From Cephalotus follicularis (Eukaryota; Streptophyta; Magnoliopsida; Oxalidales; Cephalotaceae): a stretch of DNA of 64,000 nucleotides. A program made the translations under genes and the position numbers. This document shows, in pieces, positions 1-11,175 of this stretch (its first letter is position 1; each line of letters begins with the position of its first letter). Under the pieces are notes generated by a model that ran no database searches, was not told the origin of the DNA, and was given only the letters and a program-made list of their open reading frames with translations. The stretch is from NCBI GenBank assembly GCA_001972305.1, contig BDDD01002921.1, positions 62,001-126,000 on the forward strand, written 5' to 3'.

Positions 1-1121
1 CAAGTCTAAGTCGGTACGATGGACGCCTTTCCCATTTCTCTACTAGACACCACCACTCATTGACTTGGCTTATTGACATTGTAATGATGCTGTATTGACT
101 CGATTGATTGTATTGTATGGATCCTATAGAGCGACCTTATGATTCATGTCAGCAGGTTAGGTTGTTCACTCTGTCCACCTATTCCGTCAATCGTTTCATT
201 TATTGTATTGCATTGACCCGTTGACGAGCGGTACCGATTGATTGTCCATTGATGCTCCCTTGAGGGCCGTAGCTCCCTAACGGTATCAGTAGCTCCCTCG
301 GTTGTAGCTCATCGAGATTGTATTGACCCAACCATAGGCTGAAAGATCTATGAGTTCCAGACCTGATCAGTTTGAGAACCGTAGATAGATCTCCTACCCT
401 TTTTGAAGGACTACCTTCCGCGAGGTTGATCATTGCTAACTTATTGACATTGTATTGACAGCGGTCGCATGCTCTATAGGATATTGATTGATTGATTGGG
501 TGTTTTATACCCCACCATCGAATGTCTGCTATTGATTGATGAATTGAATGATGGATTGATTGATTGTTATAGATCCTATCCGTATGCTCTGATGGGCCAT
601 TGTCATACGGGTAGTTTGATCGCCAACTGTACACATGCATTTGCCATGTCATGCATTGATATTGTACACCGCACATTGATATTGTATAGATTGTCTCCGA
701 TATTGCACGTTGTACATGCATACATGCTGCATGGGGTTTCTGCTTAGCCAGTGTGGCTAACCCCATCCATCGGGGTGGGGCCGTGTTGTACTTTGTGTGC
801 GGCATAGGTAGGGCAGCAGGTAGCAGTGGACAGAAGGATTGAAGACTCGATTTGATCGCACGACTGCTTGGGCATCGCCTAGCTGATTGACATATTGTAG
901 TGAAAAGATTGATTTGTTATTTATTGTAAAAGACTGGTATTGTAAAGAATTTGTATTGCATCGTATGGATGGACATTTGTATTGTATCTTCCGCAATTGA
1001 TATGTATTGCAAAGTTTTAAGTTTTTCCGCATTTTTTTTATATTGCTGATCCCAACCATTGTATTGTGTATTGGATTGAGTGTAATGCCACGTGTTCGCC
1101 CTGCGGGCGCGGGGTGTTACA
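1..1121 (+). repeat. 5' LTR of element A, 3' part only
   Basis: This sequence aligns base for base with 8298-9409 of the 3' LTR of the same element and ends in TGTTACA at 1121. It holds the U5-like part with many ATTGATTG and TTGTATTG runs. The first roughly 1.3 kb of the LTR, with its TATA box and palindrome array, lies upstream of the window. Confidence 0.92.
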
Positions 1122-1137
1122 GTATTGTATCAGAGAC
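1122..1137 (+). other. Primer binding site (tRNA-iMet type), degenerate
   Basis: Directly after the LTR the sequence reads TTGTATCAGAGAC, close to TGGTATCAGAGC, the initiator-Met tRNA primer site used by most plant Tekay elements. The G-to-T change and the later mismatch suggest decay. Confidence 0.7.
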
Positions 1138-1304
1138 ATTGGTCGGCCTGCTAGCTAAGTATATAAATGCGTTGATTGAGATTGACTGGATGGATTTGCC
1201 TGATATGTGTGCTTGCTTATTCATGCTATTGTTATTGGGAAAGATATTGATATTTGAATTGAAAGTGATTGCATCTGATCATCCCATTGTTGTCTTTTAT
1301 AGTA

Positions 1305-2579
1305 ATGGATAACAGAGGAAGGCGTGGCCGATGGGATGGAAGGAATTCTCCTGACCTTGCTCCTGCCCCTGCTCCTGTTGATGATGAACCGACTCATGGT
1401 AACGTTTTTTCAGAGTATGATCCAAATGCTCCACCAGCGGGTGCTGAACCTGAGGTTTGGAGACAGTTGTGTGCCACCATAGCACAGATGCATACTCTGA
1501 TGGGACGCCAACAGGCTAGAGTTGAACGTAGACCAAGGAGGGAGGACATGTTGAGCCGCTTCTTAAAGTAGCAGCCTCCAGTATTTGTAGGACTCCCTGA
1601 TCCTACCCTTGCTGAGTCTTGGCTAACCCATCTGGAAAAGATCTTTGAAGTCATGGGATGTGATGATGAACAGAGATTGGTATTGGCAGTGTATATGCTC
1701 CAAGGAGAAGCTGAGCACTGGTGATCTATGGTTAACACAGATTGGACAAGGAATGGTACAGTCCGCTCTTGGGATGCCTTCAAAAGAGAATTCAATGCAA
1801 GTTACTACCCTCAAGTAGAGACAGACAAAAGAGAGATTGAATTTGCTAACTTGGTACAAGGAAGCATGACAGTTGCTGAGTATGAGGCGAGATTCATGCA
1901 GTTAGCCCGATCGGCCCCATACTTAATGGAAGGCCAAGAACGTAGAGCAAAGAAGTTCCTTCGGGGACTGAGATTGGATTTGAGGAGGCAACTAACTCCC
2001 TTGGGTTTGACCTCCATATCGGATATTTCTTCCCGAGCTACGCAGCTTGAGGATATTGCAGCTGAGGCTAAACTGATGAGAAATGTAGCCCGTACCAGGC
2101 CTACTCCTTCTTCTTGGCAGAGTGGTAGTGACAGTGGCAGTGCTAAATCGCAGAAGACTGATAGTAGCCCCTCACCTGGTTCTCATGGTAGCAATCAGGA
2201 TAGCGGGAACCCGTCCCATCCTCAGAGGAGAGGCAGATCGAGGAACGCACGTCGAGGGGACCAATCTTCAGCACCTAGTCAGGGTACACCCTCCAGACTC
2301 TCTGGGAGCGGTAATCAGAGTGCTACGGTTCCTTGTGTGCATTGTCAGAAGACTAATCATACTTCTGATAATTGTAGATGGTTCTTGGGCCATTGCTTGG
2401 TTTGTGGTGGTCCCGACCACATTGCTAGAGATTGTCCTCGGAGTTCTCGTCCTAGAGGATTCGATCAGACACAGCGGGCACCGCCTCCACCAGGACCGAC
2501 AGCTAGTGTACCGCCTTCATCCCATGGGGCTTCGTAGTCCAGGGGGAAGCAGCCTATGAGTTATGCTCCAACAGTTTAG
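1305..2579 (+). pseudogene. gag of element A (broken)
   Basis: The start is ATG at 1305 (MDNRGRRGRW), which opens the frame shared with the rest of gag. The N-terminal part is rich in Pro and Ala. The capsid-like part (VAEYEARFMQLARSAPYL) follows at 1870-1925. A Ser- and Arg-rich linker comes next. Two zinc-knuckle-like blocks lie at 2335-2440 (CVHCQKTNHTSDNC and CLVCGGPDHIARDC). Stops interrupt the frame at 1569 (TAG), 1722 (TGA, where a second Trp is expected), 2535 (TAG) and 2577 (TAG). The copy at 13173-13900 has CAG at the last two positions. The product would have been the nucleocapsid-forming Gag of virus-like particles. Confidence 0.9.
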
Positions 2580-2585
2580 GCTAGA

Positions 2586-5500
2586 GTGTTTGTTATGGAA
2601 CCGAGTGCTACAGCAGGGTCAGATGTTGTGATTGGAGGTACCATTCGACTCTTTCAGCTTCCAGCACGGGTTCTTATCGATCCGGGTTCATCCCATTCAT
2701 TCATTGCATTGCATTTTGTCTCCCATGTTGGTTTGAGGCCTGAGTACCTTCCTTTCTTGATGGAGGTATCCACACCTCTCGGTGAGTCAGCGACCACCGA
2801 TCGAGTGTGTAGAGATTGTATTGTAGAGATTGACGATCGTTGCTTATTAGCCGATCTTATTGTTTTACCGATGGATTGCCTAGATGTGATTCTTGGCATG
2901 GATTGGTTGTCTTCTAGCTTTGCTCAGGTGGATTGTAATCGGAAAGTAGTGGTTTTCAGTCCTCCGGGAGGAGCACCTTTACGGTTTCTTGGTACCTTAG
3001 AGCCATTGTTTGTTTCAATGATTTCGACTTTGCATGCAGACAGATTGTTACGACAGGGATGCCAGGGGTTTCTGGCACATGTGCTCGATACAGATAGATG
3101 GCGGCCGGAACTGGAAGATATTCCAGTGGTTTGCGAGTTCGGAGATGTTTTTCCTCGGGATTTGACGTCGTTGCCGCCAGACAGAGAGATAGAGTTTGTG
3201 ATTGATTTGATACCAGGAACTGCACCGATTTTTCGAGCACCGTACCGAATGGCACCGATATAATTGAAAGAGTTAAAGATACAGTTACAGAATCTTCTAA
3301 ACAAAAGTTTTATAAGACATAGTGCTTCACCCTGGGGAGCACCTGTTTGTCTTGTCAAGAAGAAAGATGGATCGCTCCGTATGTGTATGGACTACCGACA
3401 GCTCAATAAAGTTACAGTGAAGAATAAGTACCCTCTACCGCACATTGATGAGCTGTTCGACCAGCTTAGAGGAGCGGCAGTGTTTTCTAAGCTCGACTTG
3501 AGATCGGGCTACCACCAGTTGAAAGTCAGACCGGAGGATATTCCGAAGACGGCTTTCAGATCGAGATATGGTAATTATGAGTTCTTAGTTATGTCTTTTG
3601 GTGAGACTAATGCTCCTGTGGCTTTCATGGACCTGATGAACCTAGTGTTCAGACAATATTTGGATCAGTTCATTATAGTGTTCATTGACGACCTCTTGGT
3701 CTATTCCAAGACCGATGAGGAGCATGCCCAACACCTCTACATTGTATTGCAAACTTTGAGGGATCATCGATTGTATGCCAAATTCGACAAGTGCGAGTTT
3801 TGGTTATCGGAGGTTGCTTTTCTAGGGCATATTGTTTCTGGTAACGGTTTATCAGTGGATCCATTGAAGTAGAGGCAGTGAAAGATTGGAAACGACAAAC
3901 GAATGCTTCCGAAGTTCGCAGCTTCTTGGGTTTAGCAGGGTATTATCGTCGGTTTGTTGAGGGATTTTCCCGTATTGCAACACCGTTGACCAGATTGACA
4001 TAGAACAATGCTGCCTTTGTATGGGATAGTGATTGTGAAAGAAGTTTTCAAGAGTTAAAAGATAGATTGATTTCCGCTCCTGTCCTGGCCTTACCAGACG
4101 GGAACGAAGACTTTGTTGTATATATCGATGCTTCTGGAAAGGGGCTTGGTTATGTTCTTATGCAATACGACAAAGTGATCGCATATGCATCGAGAAAGAT
4201 CAAACCACATGAAGAAAACTACCCAGTGCATGACCTGGAGTTGGCGGCCATTGTCTTTGCTCTTGGAAAATGGTGCCACTACTTTTATGGGACCAAGTTC
4301 ACAGTTTTCACTGATCATAAGAGTTTGAGATATCTCTTTTCATAGAAGGAATTGAACATGAGACAGAGAATGTGGTTTGAGCTTCTTAATGATTATGATT
4401 ATGATATTGAATATCATCTTGGAAAAGCAAATGTCGTTGCAAATGCATTCAATCGCAAGCTATCTTGTATGACTCTTTCCCATATACAGGTACAACCTGC
4501 ATTGCTTGACCGGATTAGAGATGCACAGATAGTGGATATTGAATTGTAGAAAATGGCTACTACTATTGATGTAGGATTGAAACCCGATTTCTCTCTATCT
4601 ACAGATGGGTTATTGAGATACAGGAACAGAATTTGCATTCCAGCCGATAACGAGTTAAAGGAAGAGCTTCTTTCTCAAGCTCATAAATCTCGTCTCTCTG
4701 TTCATCCAGGGAGTACGAAGATGTATCGTGACCTAAAACTTAGCTATTGGTGGACTGGCATGAAGAGAGAAATCGCAGAGTTTGTATCAAGATGCCTGAC
4801 TTGTCAGCAAGTTAAGGCAGAGCACCAGAGATCGGCAGGCTTGCTTCAGCCTTTGCTCTTTTCTGAGTGGAAATGGGAGCACATTACCATGGATTTCGTG
4901 TCTGGGTTGCCTCTGACTCGTGACAGACATGATGGTATTTGGGTTGTGGTCGATCGACTCACGAAGTCGGCCCACTTTCTACCGATTCAGATGACTTATT
5001 CTAGAAAAACGTTATCCAGATTGATCATGAAAGATATTGTGAAAGCACATGGAGCTCCTGTCAGCATTGTTTCAGATCGAGACTCTCGCTTCACTTCCGG
5101 GTTTTGGAGGAAGTTACAGGTAGCTATGGGTACAGAATTGAGTTTCAGCACTACTTTTCATCCCCAAACGGATGGGTTGTCCGAAAGGACCATTTAGACT
5201 TTGGAGGACATGCTTCGAGCATGTGTTCTTGACTTCGGAGGTAGTTTGGATGACTACTTACATTTGATTGAGTTCTCGTATAACAATATTTATCACGAGA
5301 GCATACATATGGCTCCCTATGAAGCCCTATATGATAGGAAGTGCCGATCGCCAGTTTGTTGAGATCAGGTCGGTGAAAGGAGTATTTTGGGGCCAAAAAT
5401 CGTACAGATTACCGTAGAGAAAGATTGTTGCACAGAGTAGACAGAAAAGCTATGTTGATGTTCATCGCAGAGGCTTGGAGTTTAGTGTTGGTGACCATGT

Positions 5501-5906
5501 TTTCCTCAAAGTGTCGCCCACTAAAGGAGTCTTGAGATTCGGGAAGAAAGGAAAGATTTCTCCTTGTTTTATTGGACCTTTCAAGGTATTGGATCGGATT
5601 GGCCGACTTGCTTACAGGCTTGCCTTGCCTCCAGCATTGTCGGGAGTGCATGATGTGTTCCATGTTTCTTAGTTGAGGAGATATGTTCGAGATCCTTCAC
5701 ACATCATTGAGTATGGTCAGATTCAGCTGGAACCTGACTTATCATTTACAGAGACTCCTATACAGATTGTTGACCGAAAGATCAGAGTATTGAGGAACAA
5801 GACCATCCCTTTGGTCAGTGTTCTATGGCAGTATCATGGTTCTATGGAGCGCACCTGGGAATGCGAGGACGATATGAGAGAGACATATCCTTTCCTATTT
5901 GATTGA
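2586..5906 (+). pseudogene. pol of element A: protease, RT, RNase H, integrase, chromodomain (broken)
   Basis: The protease active site LIDPGSSHSFI lies near 2680. RT spans about 3320-3870 and contains [21 protein letters not shown] and the catalytic [10 protein letters not shown] one-base deletion near 3868 shifts the frame. RNase H is at 4060-4345 ([20 protein letters not shown]). Integrase has its zinc-binding region and core at 4640-5360 ([23 protein letters not shown]). A second frameshift lies between 5362 and 5475. The GPFKVLDRIG block at 5570 precedes the chromodomain (5760-5905: [17 protein letters not shown]). In-frame stops lie at 3261, 4001, 4343, 4547, 5195, 5360 and 5670. No enzyme can be made intact. 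Confidence 0.93.
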
Positions 5907-5944
5907 TTGATCGATTGACCGATGAATCTGGGGACCCGATTCTT

Positions 5945-5959
5945 TTAAGGAGGGGAGAA
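5945..5959 (+). other. Polypurine tract of element A
   Basis: TTAAGGAGGGGAGAA lies directly before the TGTGATGACC start of the 3' LTR. This is the expected plus-strand primer site. The same tract precedes the LTRs at 20307 and, inverted, at 18786. Confidence 0.88.
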
Positions 5960-6138
5960 TGTGATGACCCGAATTCCCTTTTATACTATTCATGCATACA
6001 TCGTACCGTATTGTGTCGTATCGGACTGTATTGTATTGTATTGAATTGAGGTATTCTTATACCTATTGAGATTGTATTGGTTTTATGCATGTATAGTCGA
6101 GATTTCGGGCTGAGTTTCGGAGAGTTGGTCGAATTGAC

Positions 6139-6146
6139 TATAAAAG
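6139..6146 (+). promoter_or_regulatory. TATA box of element A 3' LTR
   Basis: TATAAAAG lies about 180 bp into the LTR, followed by a C/T-rich stretch (6160-6235) typical of plant leader sequence. The related LTRs at 11176 and 20307 have TATATAAG and TATGTAAG at the same place, so the last may be weakened. Confidence 0.6.
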
Positions 6147-6639
6147 TCAATTCTCACTCTTATTCTTTCATTTTTCTCTCATTCTTTTTCCTTTCTCTAT
6201 CCTTCTCCTGTCTCTCTCTCCTAGCCAGCAGCCTCCTCCTCCTTTGCAGCTCCGGATTTGCTGCTTCATTGACAAGTAGTGATTGCAAGCCTTCTCCTTG
6301 CGGATTGAACAACGTAGCAGCCATTTGAGTGATTTGAAGTTCAACTTTTGAAGCTTCAGTGATAGGTAGGACTTCTTTACTGAATTGCCTATTGTTTTAT
6401 TGATTAATTGATTGTATTGCATGATTGATTGAGTGATTGAATGGATGAATTGGTGTTTTTAGGGTTTTAGCAACCCTTGACCTAATTGTTAATTGAAGGA
6501 TTGAAATTGAATTTTGAAGGTTGTAACAAGTTTTACTAACCTCAAATGATTGATTGTAAACCTTGGTTTTCAAAGAATGGCTTTAAATTGGTTTTTGACT
6601 TGAGATTGGCCCTATTTTCTGTATAAAATCGACTCTGCC

Positions 6640-6975
6640 TAGCAAAGACATTGACCCCTAGCCCAAAGACGTCGATGTCTTTTTCTTCAGAGTGTTGTAT
6701 CCTTGATTCTGCAGTAAAGACGTCGACGTCTTTCAAAGACATCGACGTCTTTCCCTCGAGATGTCTTTCCCCTGGAAAGACATCGATGCCGAACATCAAT
6801 GCGCATTCCCAGGATATTGTTATTGAAACGCGTCGATGCCTTTCTCCAAAGACATCGATGTCTTCGGCCAGATCTCTACACAAATAGGGAAAGACATCGA
6901 TGTCTTTCAAAGATATCGACGTCTTTCCACCGTTTTATAAATGCGTCGACGTCTTTTACCAAGGACATCGATGCC
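6640..6975. repeat. Array of short palindromes, AAAGACGTCGACGTCTTT type
   Basis: About ten near-copies of an 18-bp palindrome occur here, including a perfect AAAGACGTCGACGTCTTT at 6716-6733 and variants with ATC or GAT in place of GTC or GAC. Spacing is irregular. Equivalent arrays occur at 11890-12230, 17752-18085, 21020-21345 and 21490-21818 in sister LTRs. Confidence 0.85.
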
Positions 6976-7221
6976 TAATGTACTAAAAGGAGTTTTTAGC
7001 TGTTTAAAACTAGTTTTCCACTTCTTTTCACATCTCCACTTGACTAGAGCCTCGTTTGAGGTGTTCAAGTGTTTGAAAACAGTTTTAATGATTGTACTGA
7101 CTGATTGATTGCTTGAGTCATAAGTGTTGTTGTGAATCTAAGTCGGTAAAATGGACGCACGTTCCCATCTCTCCATTAGATACCACCACTTATTGACCTT
7201 GCTTCGACTTTGTATTGATAC

Positions 7222-8258
7222 TGTTGACTTTTAGTCTCAATCCTAAGTTTTAATGATTACAAATTTGCATTTAACTTTGTTACTTTCTATGCAAGAAAAG
7301 ATAAACAAAATAAAGAAGTGCAGAAACAGGACAAAGCGCTGACGGTTCGAATCAAAGCGTCAGCGGTTTGGACCATGGCGTCAATGCCTAAAGAGCTTGT
7401 ATCTGCGGTTACAAACAGTGACTTGCAAAATCAGTTGAAGAACTCAAAGCGGTGACGCTCAAGGGAAATCGTTAGCACTTTATGCCAAAGAGTCGACACC
7501 CAGATCAAAGCGGCAACGGACAGAGCGAGAAAATTTAAATTCAACGCATGACGGTAACATAAGCGCCGGCGCTTTAAGAGACACCGTCGATGCTTTGCGT
7601 AGCAAAAATGTTAATGATCACGTTTTAAAGAGCCGACTTTTATGCAACAACTTTCAAGACTTCTCCAACGGCTATATTACTTTTACAACGGCCATAAACT
7701 GAAGAAAGCCATATATAGAGGCCAAGAAACAAGATTAGAAATACTTTTGAATATCCAGTCTCAAGAAGCTCAACTTGCACATCTACAAAGAGAAGGACAT
7801 CAAGCTTTTGTTTACATTTTCATATCCAAAGCTTGTAACTAGCTATCATTTTCATATCCAACCTTTAAGAGGTTATCTGTAAACACAAATCTTTTTTATC
7901 TTTCATTGTAAAAGAGAGGGGTGAAACCTTCGTGAGATAATCAAGGAAACTGAACCCTTAGGAGGATTATCAAAGGGGGTCGATCACTTGTAAGGTGGTT
8001 TTTCTTTGATTTGCACCCGCAAGCCGAAATCAAAGGTTACTAGTGGATTCTAGTGGAAACTCAAGGGAGTCTTGAGAAAGTGGACGTAGGCACGGATTTG
8101 CCGAACCACTATAAATTCGTTTGCACACTCTCTATCCCTTCTCTTTTTAATTATGATTGTTTTACTTGTTCTTGTATGATTGTTTTGATTCATAGTTCTT
8201 AATTTGTTAATTCCGCAAATAAATTTATTATCTAAAAGTTGCCATATAGTTACTTTCA
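7222..8258 (+). mobile_element. SIRE/Maximus-like solo LTR nested in element A
   Basis: The sequence starts TGTTGACTTTTAGTCTCAATCC, the typical start of SIRE-lineage copia LTRs, and ends in TTTCA. It is flanked by direct GATAC repeats at 7217-7221 and 8259-8263. Removing it restores continuity with the sister LTR at 12465. There is no internal region, so it is a solo LTR. Positions 7330-7590 carry an array of AAAGCG...CGCTTT-like motifs upstream of a TATA box (ATATATAG at 7711). The start resembles 45886 and 63871. Confidence 0.88.
7711..7718 (+). promoter_or_regulatory. TATA box of the SIRE-like solo LTR
   Basis: ATATATAG lies about 490 bp into the solo LTR and just downstream of its repeat array. 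The SIRE-like LTR at 45886 has an ATATATAAAG box in the same relative setting. Confidence 0.45.
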
Positions 8259-9410
8259 GATACATTGATCGATGCCTTGAGTCATAAGTGTTGCTGTGAG
8301 TCTAAGTAGGTACGATGGACGCACATTCCCATTTCTCCATTAGACACCACCACTCATTGACTTCGCTTATTGACATTGTAATGATATTGTATTGACTCGA
8401 TTGATTGATTGATTGTATTGTATTGATCCTATAGAGCGACCTTATGATTTGTGTCAGCGGGTTAGGTTGTTGACTCTGTCCACCTATTCTGTCGATCGTT
8501 TCATTTATTGTATTGTATTGACCCGCTGACGAGCGGTACCGATTGATTGTCGATTGATGCTCCCTTGAGGGCCGTAGCTCCCTAACTATATCAGTAGCTC
8601 CCTCGGTTATAGCTCATCAAGATTGTATTGACCCAGCCATAGGCTGGAAGATCTATGAGTTCCAGACTTGATCAGTCTGAGAACCGTAGATAGATCTCCC
8701 ACCATTTTTGAAGGACTACCTTCCGTGGGATTGATCATTGCTAACTTATTGACATTGTATTGATACCGGTCGCATGCTCTATAGGATATTGATTGATTGA
8801 TTGGGTGTTTTATACACCATCATCGAATTTCTGCTATTAATTGATGGATTGATTGTTATAGATCCTATCTGTATGCTCTGATAGGCCATTGTCATACGGG
8901 TAGTTTGATCGCCAACTGTACACATGCATTTGCCATGTCATGCATTGATATTGTACACCATACATTGATATTGTATAGATTGTCACCGATATTGCACATT
9001 GTACATGCATACATGCTGCATGAGGTTTCTGCTTAGCCAGTGTGGCTAACCCTATCCTTCGGGGTGGGGCTGTGTTGTACTTTGTGTGCGGCATAGGTAG
9101 GGCAGCAGGTAGCAGTGGACAGAAGGATTGAAGACTCGATTTGATCGCACGACTGATTGGGCATCACAGAGTTGATTGACATACTGTAGTGAAAAGATTG
9201 ATTTGTTATTTATTGTAAAAGACTAGTATTGTAAAGAATTTTTATTGCATCGTATGGATGGACATTTGTATTGTATCTTCCGCAATTGATATGTATTGCA
9301 AAGTTTTAAGTTTTTCTGTATTTTTTTATATTGCTAGTCCTGTCCATTGTATTGTGTATTGGATTGAGTGTAATGCCATGTGTCCGCCCTGCGGGCGCGG
9401 GGTGTTACAG

Positions 9411-9513
9411 ATATGGTTATTGATCCCTTGACTAAAGGCCTTCGTCCTTGTGTTTTTGAGAGACATGTAGCTTGCATGGGGTTGGTTGCATCATGGGATG
9501 CGCTTATTTAGTG
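9411..9513 (+). pseudogene. C-terminal tail of Ty1/copia pol (RNase H end)
   Basis: The plus-strand frame reads MVIDPLTKGLRP then FERHVACMGL before a stop. This matches the very conserved end of copia polyproteins (ADPLTKGL followed by H..MGL). Everything upstream was separated by the insertion of element A. Confidence 0.8.
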
Positions 9514-10197
9514 GGAGTCAGTTATTTATTTTGCTCTATTCTTGGTTTTCATTTGCACTATTTTATCTTTTGATACTATATCGGATTATATTGACTATGT
9601 CTTTTGCAATCAATTAAGTTGAATAAATTCAGTTTTTATTTTGACTACTTTGTTTAAACACATTGGTGTTTTACATGTTGGCATGTCACATATATAATTG
9701 TTTAAAGTCTTGAGATATGTGTCAATCTTGAGCAAAGTCTGGGGCATTTAGTTATTGGCCTTAAAGGTATGTCTTATGACACAAAAAATTTTCACGTGAA
9801 ATAAGGTTAAAGACATACAGGTTCTTTGGAATCATATAGATATTCTCTAGTGTGTCTGTGCCACTTAAGGAGAGAAAATTGGTGACCGACGATGAATAAC
9901 ACATAAAGAACTATTGGTGTTATCAAATCGCCACACTACCATATTAAATCCATGTTAGTAGTGCTAAAGGCTTTTGTGACCATGGAAAGTCCTGTGTCAC
10001 TTAAATGATGCAGTTATCGCCATGATTCGGAGTTTGAGGCTCTATGGGACAGGATTGACTATTGGAACAGTCCCTAGACCAATAATTTTTATGCGCCCAA
10101 AACTTTGAAATTTAGTTGGCCTGTGTAATTGTTTTGATAAAATAAATATTTTTATTTTTATTATTATATAACAATTAATATAGCCCAAGTGGGAGAA
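9514..10197 (+). other. Copia 3' untranslated region and purine tract
   Basis: AT-rich and without an open frame of note. It ends in AAGTGGGAGAA directly before the TGTAAGAATA LTR start. I see no other gene in it. Confidence 0.6.
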
Positions 10198-10660
10198 TGT
10201 AAGAATATTTTCTTATGTGGGCTTATATTAATTGGGTATTTATTATTAAATAAAACCAGGCTGACTATTGGTCTAATAAAGTGGGACATATATATTCTAA
10301 ATAGTCGTATATAGACTAGATAGTGTGGGCTGTAGTAAACTAATTGGGCTTTTGATGAGAGGGCACATTAGGTTACTAATAAGGATTAAATAATGGCAAT
10401 GTCTTCTCTCTTAACCCTAATCTTGATGAAAGAGAAAATACACATACAGTAGTGGAGAAGTTAGACGGCTCTCTTCTCTGTGTATTACGGTGCCTCATCG
10501 AGCCAGTGTCTAGGGAATTAAGAGAGCTGTACCTTGCTTAATCAGGATCTCTACAGATTTTCGCTGCTTACCATGGATCCTAAACAAGGTACGATTTCTA
10601 TCATTGTTATTTAGGTGTTTCTCTTCTACTTAAGGCGATCCTAGGAATTGATAAATTGAT
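10198..10660 (+). repeat. 3' LTR of the copia element, right end approximate
   Basis: It starts TGTAAGAATATTTTC after a purine tract. The interior has a leader-like stretch around 10420-10600 (CTCTTCTCTG, a typical plant R/U5 composition). The end is uncertain because a minus-strand copia scrap begins close by. Confidence 0.6.
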
Positions 10661-10664
10661 CAGG

Positions 10665-10940
10665 CATCCAATTTTATCTTAAACTTTCTACTCAAACAAG
10701 TACCAAATCATCAATGAATGTCTTACCACTTATTGTGGGAACTATGTCGTCAACATAGAGCAATAATAAGAGTGTATGATCACCTCAATGATAAACAAAT
10801 AATGATGAGTTTGAGGAACAACAAAAGAATCCAAACTCAAAGTAGAAAGTCACTGAATCGATTGAACCAAACCCTAGGAGCCTATTTGAGTCCGTATAAT
10901 GCTTTCTTTAGTTTGCACTCAAACTGAGGAGTAAACTCCT
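10665..10940 (-). pseudogene. Ty1/copia reverse transcriptase fragment
   Basis: The minus strand reads FECKLKKALYGLK, a stop, APRVWFNRFSDFLL, a degenerate stretch and then LLYVDDIV, followed after a frameshift by LSRKFKIK. These are the conserved copia RT blocks around the YVDD catalytic motif. Stops and frameshifts make it non-functional. No gag, integrase or LTR accompanies it, so it is a scrap of a second copia element in opposite orientation to the one on its left. Confidence 0.72.
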
Positions 10941-11175
10941 ATAATCAAGATAATACAACAAATTAAGAGGAAAAAAACTAGGAAACAAAATTCTCTAATT
11001 TGGTATTGTTTATACAAAAATCCTCTCCTCAATAGTCCCTTACGTAAAATGTTTTGATTTGTTAGGAAAAACACTGTGAAAGCTCCGAGATGGTGATCCA
11101 GAAAGTGATTGAATGTATTCCCTGCACAAATAAAGCAAATAACATGAAGAACCAGGAGGTTTCACTCCCGGGGAC

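Larger units (their letters stand above)
1..9409 (+). mobile_element. Ty3/gypsy Tekay-type chromovirus (element A), 5' end outside window
   Basis: The order is 5' LTR (cut by the window edge), primer site, gag, protease, RT, RNase H, integrase, chromodomain, purine tract and 3' LTR. The domain order and the chromodomain after integrase are known marks of Tekay/Del chromoviruses. LTR termini are TGTGATGACC and GGGTGTTACA. The coding part reads in one frame from 1305 to about 3868, apart from stops, then shifts. The 3' LTR holds a later SIRE-like solo LTR. The five bases after the element are GATAT; the matching left copy lies outside the window. The element interrupts the last codons of a copia polyprotein. 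It is certainly non-coding for its own enzymes now. Confidence 0.93.
5960..9409 (+). repeat. 3' LTR of element A, with nested insertion
   Basis: The LTR starts TGTGATGACC after the purine tract and ends GGGTGTTACA. Its 3450 bp shrink to about 2408 bp once the nested 1037-bp LTR and one 5-bp duplication are removed, close to the 2354-bp inverted copy at 16433-18786. A TATAAAAG box lies at 6139. The palindrome array at 6640-6975 lies downstream of it, so probably in the transcribed leader. Confidence 0.93.
9410..10660 (+). mobile_element. 3' end of a Ty1/copia element (pol tail, 3' UTR, LTR)
   Basis: A copia polyprotein tail, then about 690 bp of 3' untranslated sequence, a purine tract (AAGTGGGAGAA ending at 10197) and an LTR starting TGTAAGAATATTTTC at 10198 follow in the expected order. 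Element A is inserted at the left edge. The right end of the LTR is not fixed because no second copy is present; I place it near 10660. Confidence 0.75.

Noticed and set aside
200..1059. Open frames of 83-201 codons near the window start
   Set aside because: They lie in the LTR of element A, recur in broken form in other LTR copies and have no protein similarity that I recognise.
6640..6975. CRISPR-like array of palindromic repeats
   Set aside because: Repeats are degenerate, spacing is irregular, there are no unique spacers of constant size and no cas genes, and the DNA is plant.
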